64,000 nt of DNA from Nostoc sp. NMS8 (GCF_017115045.1 NZ_JABXKK010000083.1:1-64000); one strand, 5' to 3'. Numbered from the stretch's first letter, positions 1 through 9,354 are shown. Translations and numbers: made by a program. The notes: a model not told the origin generated them from the letters alone.

Positions 1-1
1 A

Positions 2-70
2 GAGGCTGTAAATTATATTACCGAAGATGATGCCTTCGGTTGGTTCAACCACTGTGGTCTATTTACCTGA
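2..70 (+). pseudogene. 3' end of a probable IS630-type transposase (cut by window edge)
   Basis: The first open frame reads 22 residues to a stop at 68-70, ending in WFNHCGLFT. A closing motif of this kind (IT..DA..WF.HCG) resembles the C-terminus of IS630-family DDE transposases as I remember them. Only the tail is visible, so whether the gene is intact outside the window is unknown. It lies 28 bases from the 3' end of the convergent GUN4 gene, so an insertion may have trimmed or altered that gene's last codons. The identification rests on a short motif and is tentative. Confidence 0.45.
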
Positions 71-98
71 AAATTGCTGTAAATAATGTGCGATTCAC

Positions 99-1787
99 TC
101 ATGGTAAAGTTTCATGACAAGTTTTAGCACGAGTGAAAAATAAATGCATCTGCCATACTAGCCAAGATCCAACTCGCCAAGCTGCCATTGACAGGGGAGC
201 TGTAGATGAATGTGGGGGTATGTCTAATATATTTTGGTCATAATGTAACCATTTAACTGGTAGATGTCCCATCGGTGTCGTCGGGGATAATTTAAAAGTT
301 AGTTGGTCGTAATTTAACCAGTTTCCCTCTTTTCGCCAACCCAGGCGATCGCCAAGTCTTTTTTCTGTTTCATAATCTATTTGGCCGCCTATTTCGTTCC
401 AAATACTTTGCTGAACACTAAAACCAAAGTAACCATGACTGTATTGCTGCCAAAGTCGATCAATTTTATGAAAAGCTTGGCATGAAAAATTAAGAATATC
501 TTCTTTATAAACTTCATTCCAATCATTCTTGCCCATGACTTGTAGCATTAATTTAGTTGTTTCAATATCAGCTTCTTGCCACTTGTACTGTGTAAGAAGG
601 TTTTGCAATTTACTGTAATCAATATTCCAATTACTTTTAAATTCTGTAGAAAGCTCAATATCAGTATTATTAGGTTGTTCCGCCAATTCTTTTTTTTCGA
701 TAAAAAGTTGAGCATAGGAAGAAACAATATCTGTTTCTTCTATCCCTAGCACTTTTTTTTGAGCAACCAGCTGAGTAGACATATAATTAGATATTAGGTA
801 AATCGCTTGATTTAAACTTATCTCATCTTTACTAAAATCAAAGTCATGAACCTGCAAATCTAATAATTTTGACTGAAAAAAAGCATCTTGTAGTCTATCT
901 TTCTTATCATAACTTGCCACTAATAAATTGAGGATGTCATGAGATATCGTACTAGTATCTTGTATCGTTAATAAATTAACTTGAGAATTTAAAGTACTAC
1001 TTGCTAAATTTTGGATTTCTCCTACAATTGCGTAAAAATCTGCATCTACTTTTACGACATCATCTATTAAAGATTGAAAAGGACTAAAGTAATCTTGTAG
1101 AGACTTTTCTAAATTAATTGCGGTTTCAGCTATTTTTGCGATTTCTTGACGAATTTTTGTAGCTCTGACTTGGTATTCATAAATTTCTTGATACACCTCT
1201 ATATCTTTAAGTATTTTCTGAATAACTTGCTTTTGATTTTTGGTATCTTCCGCTAAATTTTTAATTCCTTCACTGAGTAGTTGTACTTTTTCTAAAATTA
1301 AAAAATTAGTATTACTTAACAACAAAATAGATTTTAAATTTTCTTCTTCTTCCGATTTTAAATTATCAATTATTTGACGATTTCTATAATTTTTTATTTC
1401 TAGTTTATTTCTTTCTTCATTTACTTTTATAATTTCATGATATTTTTGGTTAAATAGATTTTTCCAGTCATCTATAAATTTTAATAAAAAATTTTGATAA
1501 CTATTTTTATAAGTTTCTAAAAAATCAATAAGTTGAATATAATCTGTAATTAATAATTTAACCTTTGCTAAAGTTTCTCCTTGACTAATTTCTTTTTTCC
1601 ATTTAATTATTCCCCAGAAATAAGAATAATATTTAGTACCTTCTTTAATTAAGCTTTGGCATTTTCTAATTTTTCTTTGAACTTTTTTTAGTTTGGGATT
1701 TTTTAAAGTAGGAAATTTATAATGTTTTTCGTAAATCGTAATAGATTTATAAGTAACTAACTGTTTTTGCTTTCTAGTTAGCATCAT
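99..1787 (-). CDS. Coiled-coil protein with C-terminal GUN4 domain
   Basis: The protein has a long Lys/Glu/Ile-rich N-terminal part (about residues 1-370) that looks mostly helical and coiled-coil, then a GUN4 domain at about 395-505. Recognisable GUN4 features are the W..AD..T...M start, the ID.LW..YS.G.FGFSVQ core, GWR, and a closing GHLP. GUN4 domains bind porphyrins and bilins; the classic protein stimulates Mg-chelatase, but many cyanobacterial GUN4 fusions have other, unknown roles. It follows the ABC exporter after about 25 bases and probably ends the same transcript. The frame can also open at a TTG at 1805; I chose the ATG at 1787, which has no clear Shine-Dalgarno. The tail RAKTC resembles the usual end of such proteins; the final few residues may be altered by the neighbouring transposase remnant. 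Confidence 0.75.
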   Translation of the reverse strand: MMLTRKQKQLVTYKSITIYEKHYKFPTLKNPKLKKVQRKIRKCQSLIKEGTKYYSYFWGIIKWKKEISQGETLAKVKLLITDYIQLIDFLETYKNSYQNFLLKFIDDWKNLFNQKYHEIIKVNEERNKLEIKNYRNRQIIDNLKSEEEENLKSILLLSNTNFLILEKVQLLSEGIKNLAEDTKNQKQVIQKILKDIEVYQEIYEYQVRATKIRQEIAKIAETAINLEKSLQDYFSPFQSLIDDVVKVDADFYAIVGEIQNLASSTLNSQVNLLTIQDTSTISHDILNLLVASYDKKDRLQDAFFQSKLLDLQVHDFDFSKDEISLNQAIYLISNYMSTQLVAQKKVLGIEETDIVSSYAQLFIEKKELAEQPNNTDIELSTEFKSNWNIDYSKLQNLLTQYKWQEADIETTKLMLQVMGKNDWNEVYKEDILNFSCQAFHKIDRLWQQYSHGYFGFSVQQSIWNEIGGQIDYETEKRLGDRLGWRKEGNWLNYDQLTFKLSPTTPMGHLPVKWLHYDQNILDIPPHSSTAPLSMAAWRVGSWLVWQMHLFFTRAKTCHETLP

Positions 1788-1812
1788 TTGTTTTGAAATA
1801 TACAAATAGTTA

Positions 1813-3858
1813 CTAAACTCTTACCCATTTCAATATCTCCGGGTTTTTGTTATAGCGGTAGGTTACACCATCCTTAGTAGTCACAGACTTTTCTTGACTA
1901 GCTTTGCTTCTGATAGTAGTAAGAGAATAGTCTGTTAATGTCTGAAGCTCTTTATGAGAAAGTCCTATAATTGTGGCGTAGACGCTTTGCAGCTTGTCAT
2001 TAGACATCGCTGCTGATTCTAGCTTCATTTTAAGTTCATTTTTCGGGTAAACATCTATCGTAATTTGCTCCTTTTGTGATGGTTTAACAGCAATTCCTTT
2101 TTGCAATTGATAATCTGGCATAGAAACAAGTTGCCAATTAGATTCTTGTGAAAGTTCTAACACCCATTGATGATAATTAAATAAGCTTTCTCTATGACCA
2201 ACGCTGATAAAAGTTGTTTTCGTTGATTGTAACTGTTGATATAGATTACCTTCGTTATTTAAATCTAAAGCACTCGTTGCTTCATCTAAGATAGTGAAAC
2301 TAGGATGTGTAATTAACAGCCGTGCAAAAGCGAGGCGTTGTTGTTCTCCTAAGGACAATATATTTTCCCAAGGAACTTCTGTATCAAAGCCGTCTACACG
2401 GGTAAGTAAGTGTTGCAGGTTAACTTGTTGCAAAATGTGTTCAAGTTCGCGATCGCTCATTTTCCTATCTGTGTGAGGATAGAGCAACTGTTCGCGCAAA
2501 GTCCCTAAAATGATATAAGGCCGTTGGGGTAAGAATAATACTTCTTCTAGGGGAGGACGCACTAGACGGCCAGTTCCTGCATTCCACAAACCAGCGATCG
2601 CTCTCAACAAAGAACTTTTACCCCTACCACTAGGGCCAACAATCAATAACCCTTCACCTGGCTCAACAGCAAATGACAAATTTTCAACAATCACCTGTTC
2701 ATAATTTGGTGTTTGTAAAGTGACATTCTCAAAAGCTAAACGTTCTTCTTCTATAATTTGAATAGTACTGGCGTTCTCTAGTTGTTTACTAGCAGCCTGT
2801 AGCGCATCTGAAAACTCTGCTAAACGCTTTACGTAGCCAGAAAATCGTCCTGAAATCCCAAACTCGGCTATTAGTTCTCCTAGAGCGTTAGAAAACATAA
2901 AGCAAGCAAAACTAGCTTGATTTATTTGTCCATAATCAATTTGATCTTGAAGAAATAAAGGTGTAAGAATAAACATCGAGAATACGCTAATGGCAGACTG
3001 ATATGCTCTGCCAAAAGCGTCTTGTCCCCTCTCTAAATTCAGCCTCTGTTCAGCAGTTTTTAAAACATTATTAAAGCGACGCTGAATTATATTTAATTCT
3101 TCATTTTCTCCCTGAAAAAAAGCGATTGATTCAGCGTGATTACGAACATGAGTTAAGCAATAGGCAAAATCTGCTTGAAATGCAAGTTCTTCTTGGCTAA
3201 GTTTATTTATTCCTTGATTCAAGTAAACAGCTATTAAATTACCTACAATTGTATAAATGACTAAATAAATTGTAATTTGTGAAGAAACTATCCAGAGAAT
3301 TATCAAAGAACTTCCCATTTCTAAAGATTTTTCTAATAAAGAAGATGATAATCTCAAGCCAATACTAGTAATAGGTTCTATTTCTTGGGATAAGCGTTGA
3401 TCTGGATTATCTATATCAGATTTAAAGTTGATTTTATAATAAGCTTGATTGCTTAAATATTTTTCTAAAATATAAAGATTTAGCCATTTGTACCAGTCAA
3501 GAGTTATTTTTTTTCTGACATATCTCAAAAGAGTGACTAACAAGACCATCCCGACAATAATGAGACTGGACAGCCATAAAGTACTATTATATTTCTCAAG
3601 GTCTCTTTGTTCAATAACGATATCAATTACATAGCGATTCCAGTAACTATTTGCAGCATTTGCACCGACAATTACGAATATTAATAATACTAATATAATG
3701 AGCATTACCCATGAGCGAATCACATCTGAAAATGCTCTTCCTTCTGCTTTTGTTGGATACCAATAAGGCCCGGCAACTACTTTCACATCCTGCCAAAATT
3801 GAATCAAGGTTGAAAAAGGATTTGTTGTATTTTGCTCAGGCACAGATGGAATTTGCAT
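1813..3858 (-). CDS. ABC exporter, fused membrane and ATPase domains (SbmA/YddA-type)
   Basis: A half-transporter with an N-terminal membrane domain of the ABC_membrane_2 (SbmA/BacA, YddA) type and a C-terminal ATPase. Visible motifs: Walker A GPSGRGKSS near residue 411, signature LSLGEQQRL, Walker B FTILDEATSALD and an H-loop SVGHR. It is long for the family because of a tail (about 632-681) that resembles a small helix-turn-helix followed by a TYRY..LKW motif; the paralogue at 13994-15985 carries the same tail. It probably works as a homodimer in the inner membrane. It lies downstream of the microviridin genes, where related clusters carry an exporter (MdnE), so export of the cyclised peptide is the likely role. 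MdnE itself is usually an ABC transporter of a different subtype, so the substrate is inferred. Confidence 0.85.
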   Translation of the reverse strand: MQIPSVPEQNTTNPFSTLIQFWQDVKVVAGPYWYPTKAEGRAFSDVIRSWVMLIILVLLIFVIVGANAANSYWNRYVIDIVIEQRDLEKYNSTLWLSSLIIVGMVLLVTLLRYVRKKITLDWYKWLNLYILEKYLSNQAYYKINFKSDIDNPDQRLSQEIEPITSIGLRLSSSLLEKSLEMGSSLIILWIVSSQITIYLVIYTIVGNLIAVYLNQGINKLSQEELAFQADFAYCLTHVRNHAESIAFFQGENEELNIIQRRFNNVLKTAEQRLNLERGQDAFGRAYQSAISVFSMFILTPLFLQDQIDYGQINQASFACFMFSNALGELIAEFGISGRFSGYVKRLAEFSDALQAASKQLENASTIQIIEEERLAFENVTLQTPNYEQVIVENLSFAVEPGEGLLIVGPSGRGKSSLLRAIAGLWNAGTGRLVRPPLEEVLFLPQRPYIILGTLREQLLYPHTDRKMSDRELEHILQQVNLQHLLTRVDGFDTEVPWENILSLGEQQRLAFARLLITHPSFTILDEATSALDLNNEGNLYQQLQSTKTTFISVGHRESLFNYHQWVLELSQESNWQLVSMPDYQLQKGIAVKPSQKEQITIDVYPKNELKMKLESAAMSNDKLQSVYATIIGLSHKELQTLTDYSLTTIRSKASQEKSVTTKDGVTYRYNKNPEILKWVRV

Positions 3859-3900
3859 ATTCTAAAAATTTAGCCGTTACTAATTACACAAGGAATTCTG

Positions 3901-3942
3901 AAATGACCTTTGAGAATTAAGTTAGACTCAAAGGCCATTTTT
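3901..3942. other. Imperfect hairpin upstream of the ABC exporter
   Basis: AAATGACCTTTGAG (3901-3914) faces CTCAAAGGCCATTT (3927-3940) with one mismatch. A short T run follows on the plus strand. It lies about 40 bases before the exporter start on the minus strand, so it could be an attenuator or leader structure; no function is shown. Confidence 0.4.
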
Positions 3943-3984
3943 CCTTTAGAGAATGTCTGAAAACTTTTATGGTGTTGTATTTAA

Positions 3985-4235
3985 GATTTGTAGATATCCC
4001 TAAATCCCCCTTACAAGGGCAAGTATTTCGTATTTGGTCATTTTTTAACTATTTCAGCCAACACTGAAATCTTGAAACGACCAAAGTACGTTAAACACTT
4101 AAGAATTTTCTCAACTATTTTTGAGATTTTAAAAAACCTCCCCTTGAAAGCCTAAATCCCCCCTTTTTAAGGGGAGTCTGATAACTTGCACCATTCTTAA
4201 TAAGCGACTGGCGTGGGCTGCTAGGGGGGATCAAA
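3985..4235. repeat. C-rich/G-rich interspersed repeat pieces in a 386-bp gap
   Basis: The gap between the exporter and the 134-residue protein holds pieces such as CCCTAAATCCCCCTT (3998-4012) and CCTAAATCCCCCCTTTTTAAGG (around 4150-4171), ending near AGGGGGGATC (around 4223-4232). The same kind of element forms a full hairpin at 54505-54587. These are typical small dispersed repeats of Nostoc-type genomes. I see no gene in the gap. Confidence 0.55.
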
Positions 4236-4244
4236 TCGAATGCA

Positions 4245-4649
4245 CTAGATCAATGGTTCCTCATCAACAATTTCGACTGTTCTCGGAAAAGGGCCTTGGT
4301 CAGGCTCAGTAATGACTACTGGGCTAATATGATGTTTCAGTTTTAGTTTTAACTCATCTGAAATGGGCAATTCTTGAATTTCTTTGAGAAGAAATCTGAC
4401 AGATTCAGTTTTGCTACGTTCTGTATAGACGAGCTTGAGAATGTTTTCAATTCCAAATCCCGCTATATATTCCCCTAGAACGGCTACCAGCCCAAGCAAG
4501 CCTAAACCTCCTAAGAGGCCTAAAGGCCCGCCCAGCGTTGAAAGCATAGCGACAACGGCAGCGACGTTACCCCCTGATGCACCCGTTGCGATCACGAAAA
4601 GTATGCCAGGAAGGCCTAAACCGGAAATTTTTTTGACGAGTTCATCCAT
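4245..4649 (-). CDS. Small Gly-rich membrane-associated protein, unknown function
   Basis: A 134-residue protein I do not recognise as a named family, although Nostoc-type genomes contain similar small hypotheticals. Residues about 10-70 are Gly/Ala/Leu-rich and strongly hydrophobic, probably two helical membrane segments broken by GGPLGLLGGLG. The rest is charged and helical (KTESVRFLLKEIQEL) with an acidic Pro-rich end. It starts at an ATG at 4647-4649 and lies between the patatin gene and the ABC exporter on the same strand. A terminator-like hairpin at 4736-4763 separates it from the patatin gene, so it may be expressed separately. It could be a helper for export or immunity, but nothing in the sequence proves this. 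Confidence 0.7.
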   Translation of the reverse strand: MDELVKKISGLGLPGILFVIATGASGGNVAAVVAMLSTLGGPLGLLGGLGLLGLVAVLGEYIAGFGIENILKLVYTERSKTESVRFLLKEIQELPISDELKLKLKHHISPVVITEPDQGPFPRTVEIVDEEPLI

Positions 4650-4735
4650 TGTACTTACCTACAATCCTTATAAAGTGAAAACATGACTAAGAGAGTCATT
4701 ACTAATTTCTTTTGTGAAGAAATTAAAAATCTTAC

Positions 4736-4763
4736 ATCTTGCACCAACTAACTGGTGCAAGAT
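4736..4763 (-). terminator. Terminator-like hairpin after the patatin gene
   Basis: A perfect 11-bp stem, ATCTTGCACCA against TGGTGCAAGAT with a 6-base loop, lies 16 bases past the patatin stop. Reading on the minus strand, GTAAGATTTTT follows, so a leaky intrinsic terminator is plausible. Confidence 0.65.
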
Positions 4764-4778
4764 ATAAAAAATCTGATT

Positions 4779-7055
4779 TTAGCCCAACAAAAGACTACAC
4801 AGTTCATCGATTTGTTGACTTTTGTTAGATATTAGTCGATGGGCTATAGCTTGTAACTGACGAGTATTTTGGAGTTTCGTATTATCTATTTCTTCTAGTT
4901 CACTATCTAACAAGGTTTGAAAGCGATAATAAAAACTTTGAGCTTCTTTATCGCTAGGTTCAAACAACTGTTCTAATTCTCCAGCTACCACTTCACTACT
5001 ACCATCAAACATAATATTTAAAAGCGGTCTTCCCCATTGTAAGAGTCCCCAATTTTTGACTTCTTTATAAGGATAGACACTTGTCAGCGAACCTGTACCT
5101 AAAGAAACTACTAAAATATCTTCTGTATTGAGGATTTTTTGGGCTTTTCGTTTACTACTAATTTGTGCTTCTAAAATAGCTAAATGGGCTGGATTATTAG
5201 CAAATACTCCACCATCGATTAAAGTATAGGCGATGCCGCTATTGTGGGGGTTTATAAGCCGATGAGGAGCAAAATAAGTCGGAGTAGCACTAGTTGCTAA
5301 TGCTGCATCTAGGAGCGAAAAACCCCCAGATAACTTCTGAAAATTCTTAGAGGATGTTTGCTGTTTTTCTAGTTGGTTTGTAAAAAATATCGGAATTCGC
5401 TGCTCGATATCGTAACTCGTTACAAAAACTTCTTTGAGATTATTTTGTATAAGGGCGTTACCAAAATATTTCTTGAAAATTTCTTCTTTGCTTTCGGAAG
5501 GATATTTTGGCTGGAGAAATATATCCTCTAACGGGCCAAGTAGTCTTTCAAACAACGGCTCATAAAATATTTCTACCCCATACTCAATAAATAGCTGTAG
5601 GAGATCCTCAGCAGTATATTCAGCTAGTGGCAAGTTATCAGATACATCAGAACTTAATCGGGGTTTAGTTAGTCCAAGTGCTAAAATTCCGCCACTGGAA
5701 GTGCCAGTAATTAAATCAAACAAACTGAATATAGGCTTTTGTGTCCGCCTTTCAATTTCTGCTAGGAGTAATGCCGGAATAATACCCCGAATACCGCCTC
5801 CATCAATGGAAAGTATTTTATATTTGGGACGGGCTTTTGTATTCATGGTTTCTGGCGATTCCTCCTGAGTTAATATTTGTGCTTGTTGGATATTGACGGG
5901 ATCTTGAATTTGGTTTGTTTTGGTTTCTTCGTCATCTAGACTGAGAGCGATCGCAGTTGGAATAATCTCGAATTCTTCGCTGTTTATTTCTGTCTGTTGA
6001 ATTTCCTTTGGTTGGTTTTCGTCGTCGCTTACTAACGGCGATTCCTCCTGAGTTAATATTTGTGCTTGTTGGATATTGACGGAATCTTCAATTCGGTCTG
6101 TTTTGGTTTCTTCGTCATCTGGACTAAGAGCGATCGCAGTTGGAATAATCTCGGATTCTTCGCTGTTTGTTTCTGTCTGTTGAATTTCCTTCGGTTGATC
6201 TTCGTTGCTTACTAAAGATACCGTTGCTGCTAATAAACTTGTGGTTAGTGGTGAGATATTGTCTTCAGGAATAACTGCTGTCTCAGTTTGTATATCTTCT
6301 TGAATATCTTCTTGATTGGATAATTCTGCTGCAAATATAACTGGATTTGACGATTGTGTTGCGAATGGAATTTCTGCTAAAGTCCAAATAGGATTACCAC
6401 GAAAATTTCCTTGATAAGACTTTCCCTTTTGGTTTTTGACAGTTGTGCCTTGCCCTTCGTCTAATTTCCAGTAAGCCACTAATCCTTCTTCATCTCCGAC
6501 TATTAGCCCACAACGATGAGTCTGGATTTCTGCTTGAGTACAAGGATAATTCCAAACGCTAATGTTTGCTAATTGTCCTTTGAAATAGACCTGTTTATGT
6601 AACGTTGCTCCCAGAGTTATAGAACTTGTTGCTTTGTTTAAAGATGAACCTCTAAGAGAATCGTTGTATTCACGATCGTCAAGGTATACGGCTAGTTGAC
6701 CACTATTAAAAACAATAGCAAAAAAGTGCCATTGTTCTATAGTTAATTCTCCTTGCCCAAAGGTTTTGATACCCTTGCTAACTGTTTCATCAATGTAGAC
6801 ATCTAGGCTCCCTGCTTCACTGATGCCGAATTCAAAATTATCGCTATATCTCTCTGAAGAACGGGCAAAAAATACATTGCGCGTCCCATAACTAGTGGCT
6901 TTATTTGTTAATTCGTATGGATTTACCCATCCTGAAACGGTAAAAGCTGAACTCCCTTGAGCGAAAACGCCGCCAATATCGTTTCTGCCAAAATCTATAT
7001 AATCATTTACTCCATCAAATGTTAAAACTGTTTGTGTATTTACTAGGTTTATCAC
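4779..7055 (-). CDS. LamG-patatin fusion, predicted phospholipase
   Basis: A 758-residue protein with two domains. Residues about 1-225 form a LamG/concanavalin-like fold (LTFDGVNDYIDFG start; YWKLDEGQG end). Residues about 405-690 form a patatin lipase with the glycine-rich oxyanion loop GGGIRG, the nucleophile elbow GTSSGG (Ser near 452) and the catalytic Asp in DGGVFANNP (near 613). All catalytic parts are present, so acyl-ester hydrolysis is expected. An acidic linker between them contains a 61-residue segment repeated almost exactly twice (about 280-400). The start codon is GTG at 7053-7055 with GGAG about 10 bases upstream. It follows the two ring-forming ligases on the same strand. A lipase is not part of the core microviridin pathway, so its role (tailoring, release, self-protection or unrelated) is open. 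Confidence 0.85.
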   Translation of the reverse strand: MINLVNTQTVLTFDGVNDYIDFGRNDIGGVFAQGSSAFTVSGWVNPYELTNKATSYGTRNVFFARSSERYSDNFEFGISEAGSLDVYIDETVSKGIKTFGQGELTIEQWHFFAIVFNSGQLAVYLDDREYNDSLRGSSLNKATSSITLGATLHKQVYFKGQLANISVWNYPCTQAEIQTHRCGLIVGDEEGLVAYWKLDEGQGTTVKNQKGKSYQGNFRGNPIWTLAEIPFATQSSNPVIFAAELSNQEDIQEDIQTETAVIPEDNISPLTTSLLAATVSLVSNEDQPKEIQQTETNSEESEIIPTAIALSPDDEETKTDRIEDSVNIQQAQILTQEESPLVSDDENQPKEIQQTEINSEEFEIIPTAIALSLDDEETKTNQIQDPVNIQQAQILTQEESPETMNTKARPKYKILSIDGGGIRGIIPALLLAEIERRTQKPIFSLFDLITGTSSGGILALGLTKPRLSSDVSDNLPLAEYTAEDLLQLFIEYGVEIFYEPLFERLLGPLEDIFLQPKYPSESKEEIFKKYFGNALIQNNLKEVFVTSYDIEQRIPIFFTNQLEKQQTSSKNFQKLSGGFSLLDAALATSATPTYFAPHRLINPHNSGIAYTLIDGGVFANNPAHLAILEAQISSKRKAQKILNTEDILVVSLGTGSLTSVYPYKEVKNWGLLQWGRPLLNIMFDGSSEVVAGELEQLFEPSDKEAQSFYYRFQTLLDSELEEIDNTKLQNTRQLQAIAHRLISNKSQQIDELCSLLLG
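5854..6215. repeat. Tandem 183-bp repeat inside the patatin gene
   Basis: Two nearly identical copies, each beginning GGCGATTCCTCCTGAGTTAA, start at 5854 and 6037, a period of 183 bp or 61 codons. They encode an acidic Glu/Gln/Thr-rich linker between the LamG and patatin domains. The in-frame period suggests the linker length can change by slippage or recombination. Confidence 0.85.
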
Positions 7056-7186
7056 AAGGATTTAATCTCCAAATCTCAATAATTCGTAATTTTAAATGAG
7101 GGATTTAATATTAATAAACTTAATAGTGAAAACTTACTAACACCTTTCAAAATAGAAGACAAGAAAAATACACAATGCTCAATTTC

Positions 7187-8164
7187 CTAATTTTTATTAG
7201 TCAGTAATACTTCTGCAATCGCCTGTGAAATGGGGTAGTGTGGTGAATATATCTCCATCCAAAAAAATTCCCCGACTGGGTTAACTTCGAGGAATACATG
7301 ACGACCATCGGGGGTGACAATAATATCAATTGCTCCATAGTTTAAGCCAAAATAAGCCATCAGTTTGAGTAGCTTTTTCTCAATATCTTCTGGCAAATCG
7401 TAAGGCTGCCAATTTTTAACTAAGGCTCTCCCTTCTTTGCGCCAGTCGTAAGTAGATCCTTCTAAGTTTTGGGAATCTACTGCGGCAGTAAATACGCGGT
7501 GTCCGACAATAGTTGTCCGCAACTCCAGCGCCTTGGGCACATTTTCTTGAAAGGTCATCGGACAAAAACGCAGTCCTTCCATATTCTCCAGATCGTCATT
7601 TGTAACTGGAGTGGTAAAAACAACCTTTTCTCGCCCCTGATCATCATAAATAGCAAAGGAAGAAAGCATCTTGGTAACTATACCTTGCTGACACTCTTGA
7701 GCAAATTGTTTGACTGCTTCTGGATTGTTTGAGGTTAGAGTACGTGGAGTTACAAGACCAACTTCTCGTGCAACTTGCAATTGCAGTTGCTTATTATTAG
7801 CCCGATCCACATTGGATATTTTATCAAAGTGGAATCCCTGAAGGCTGGCAATCATCCCCCTGACTGTGGCGCGACATTCGTTAATTGACGCATCTCTGTA
7901 TTGCTTGTCCATTGAGTCGGGGATTTTTTGTCCGTAGCGCATCCGCCGATACCAAACTGAGGATACATCACTCAAATCGAGCTTCTGTTCGCCATCAGTA
8001 ATAATTACCCGTTCAGTATCGTCAGAGTAAATATCTAGCTTGACTTCGGTGGGATATCTGTCTGTATCAAACCGAAATGCTTTTTCTCCTCTAGCCTCAA
8101 TTTCTTTGATGACTAGAGGAATGCTTTCATTGTCTTTGCTAAACGTGACTATTAATACAGTCAT
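7187..8164 (-). CDS. mdnC: Microviridin ATP-grasp ligase, MdnC-like (lactone former)
   Basis: A 325-residue ATP-grasp ligase. The start MTVLIVTFSKDNESIP and the end FLEVNPVGEFFWMEIY match what I recall of MdnC, which closes the two omega-ester rings between Thr/Ser and Asp/Glu side chains of the microviridin core. The E-V-N near the end is the metal-binding ATP-grasp motif. The enzyme is activated by the PFFARFL helix of the precursor leader, which is present in the neighbouring peptide. It follows the other ligase after 41 bases and is probably co-transcribed with it. The order precursor-B-C matches the Microcystis mdn cluster. The B/C split is by remembered similarity rather than a calculated alignment. 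Confidence 0.85.
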   Translation of the reverse strand: MTVLIVTFSKDNESIPLVIKEIEARGEKAFRFDTDRYPTEVKLDIYSDDTERVIITDGEQKLDLSDVSSVWYRRMRYGQKIPDSMDKQYRDASINECRATVRGMIASLQGFHFDKISNVDRANNKQLQLQVAREVGLVTPRTLTSNNPEAVKQFAQECQQGIVTKMLSSFAIYDDQGREKVVFTTPVTNDDLENMEGLRFCPMTFQENVPKALELRTTIVGHRVFTAAVDSQNLEGSTYDWRKEGRALVKNWQPYDLPEDIEKKLLKLMAYFGLNYGAIDIIVTPDGRHVFLEVNPVGEFFWMEIYSPHYPISQAIAEVLLTNKN

Positions 8165-8205
8165 AATTGAGTTGCGCCTAAGATACCCTACAGTAATTGA
8201 CTTTC

Positions 8206-9195
8206 TTAATTACGAATTGGTACAAGAGCATCTGCGATCGCACTTGCAATCGGTAAGTCTAAATCCTTTTCTAGCATTCCCCACTCTCCCACAGGGTTGA
8301 TTTCCAAAAAGACGTATTCGCCTGATGGTGTGACGATGAAATCTAACGCTCCAAATAACAGCCCAAATTTCCCCATAAAGGCTTGCAGACGGCGAATTAC
8401 TTCATCAGGAAGCTGGTGATGTTGCCATGCGCCAACCTCAACACCAGGTTTACGCCAATCAACTTTGGCTGCTGCATACACATCTGCATTTAGCGCCCCC
8501 ACAAATACATTACCATTCACATACACCACCCGTAATTCCTGTTGCTTTGGAATTTGCTCTTGAAAAACCATTGGGCAATAGCGCAGTGACTCGGCATCTT
8601 CTAAGTCTTCTTCCTTGACGATGCTGGTGTACAGAAAAAACGAGGATTTAGCTTCCATACTGCGCGAAAGAGCAGTTAAGAGCTTACTCACCATTTTGCC
8701 GTTGACTTCCTGAAAAAACTCTCGTGCTGCTTGGGCTTTGTTGGTGACAAGAGTCTGGGGAATAACAAAACCTACTTCAGACGCAATCCGTAGTTGACGC
8801 AGCTTGTTACTTGCATAATCTATCCGCTCTAAATTATCTACCCACGTAGCTCCCTTCAGGCTGTCCCAAAAACCATCTAAAGTTGCTTGTGATTCTCTAA
8901 CGCAAGCTTCTCGAAACTTTGGTGCTAATTCTTGACTCAGTTTTGGTTCCCAAATACGGCGCATCCATACAGCTTGCACCTGCTCTGTGCTGATAGAGTG
9001 GTTGTTACATTCTATAGTGTGGTAGCTTTTAGACTTATCAAAATGCGCTGTTAATTGTACTTCTAGAGGAAATTTATCAGTATCTAGACGAAATGGTTGC
9101 ACGCCTTTTTTTGATAAGGCTTCTGCCACTCTATCTATTGTGAAGAAATCACCACTGTGGGTGATTAATAAAACTACATCACGAGATAGGTACAT
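8206..9195 (-). CDS. mdnB: Microviridin ATP-grasp ligase, MdnB-like (lactam former)
   Basis: A 329-residue ATP-grasp ligase, clearly related to its neighbour but with its own start (VVLLITHSGDFFTIDRVAEAL) typical of MdnB proteins. It ends with the metal-binding FLEINPVGEWGML. MdnB forms the amide between the core Lys and an acidic side chain after the esters are made. It lies between precursor and MdnC, 270 bases behind the precursor gene. No clear Shine-Dalgarno precedes the ATG at 9195. A stem-loop at 9355-9387 in the gap may reduce read-through, which would give more precursor than enzyme. Confidence 0.84.
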   Translation of the reverse strand: MYLSRDVVLLITHSGDFFTIDRVAEALSKKGVQPFRLDTDKFPLEVQLTAHFDKSKSYHTIECNNHSISTEQVQAVWMRRIWEPKLSQELAPKFREACVRESQATLDGFWDSLKGATWVDNLERIDYASNKLRQLRIASEVGFVIPQTLVTNKAQAAREFFQEVNGKMVSKLLTALSRSMEAKSSFFLYTSIVKEEDLEDAESLRYCPMVFQEQIPKQQELRVVYVNGNVFVGALNADVYAAAKVDWRKPGVEVGAWQHHQLPDEVIRRLQAFMGKFGLLFGALDFIVTPSGEYVFLEINPVGEWGMLEKDLDLPIASAIADALVPIRN

Positions 9196-9354
9196 AAAAT
9201 ATATATTTTTTGATGATTTTAAGAGTTAGCTATTAATAAATAGCAAAAAAGATAGCTTTTTAAGACCTAAAATTTTTAAAGAATTGAGATATTTATAAAA
9301 GGCAATCACCTCCATGTTATGGATGAAGTAATATGAAAGCGATCGCGTTTTTAA

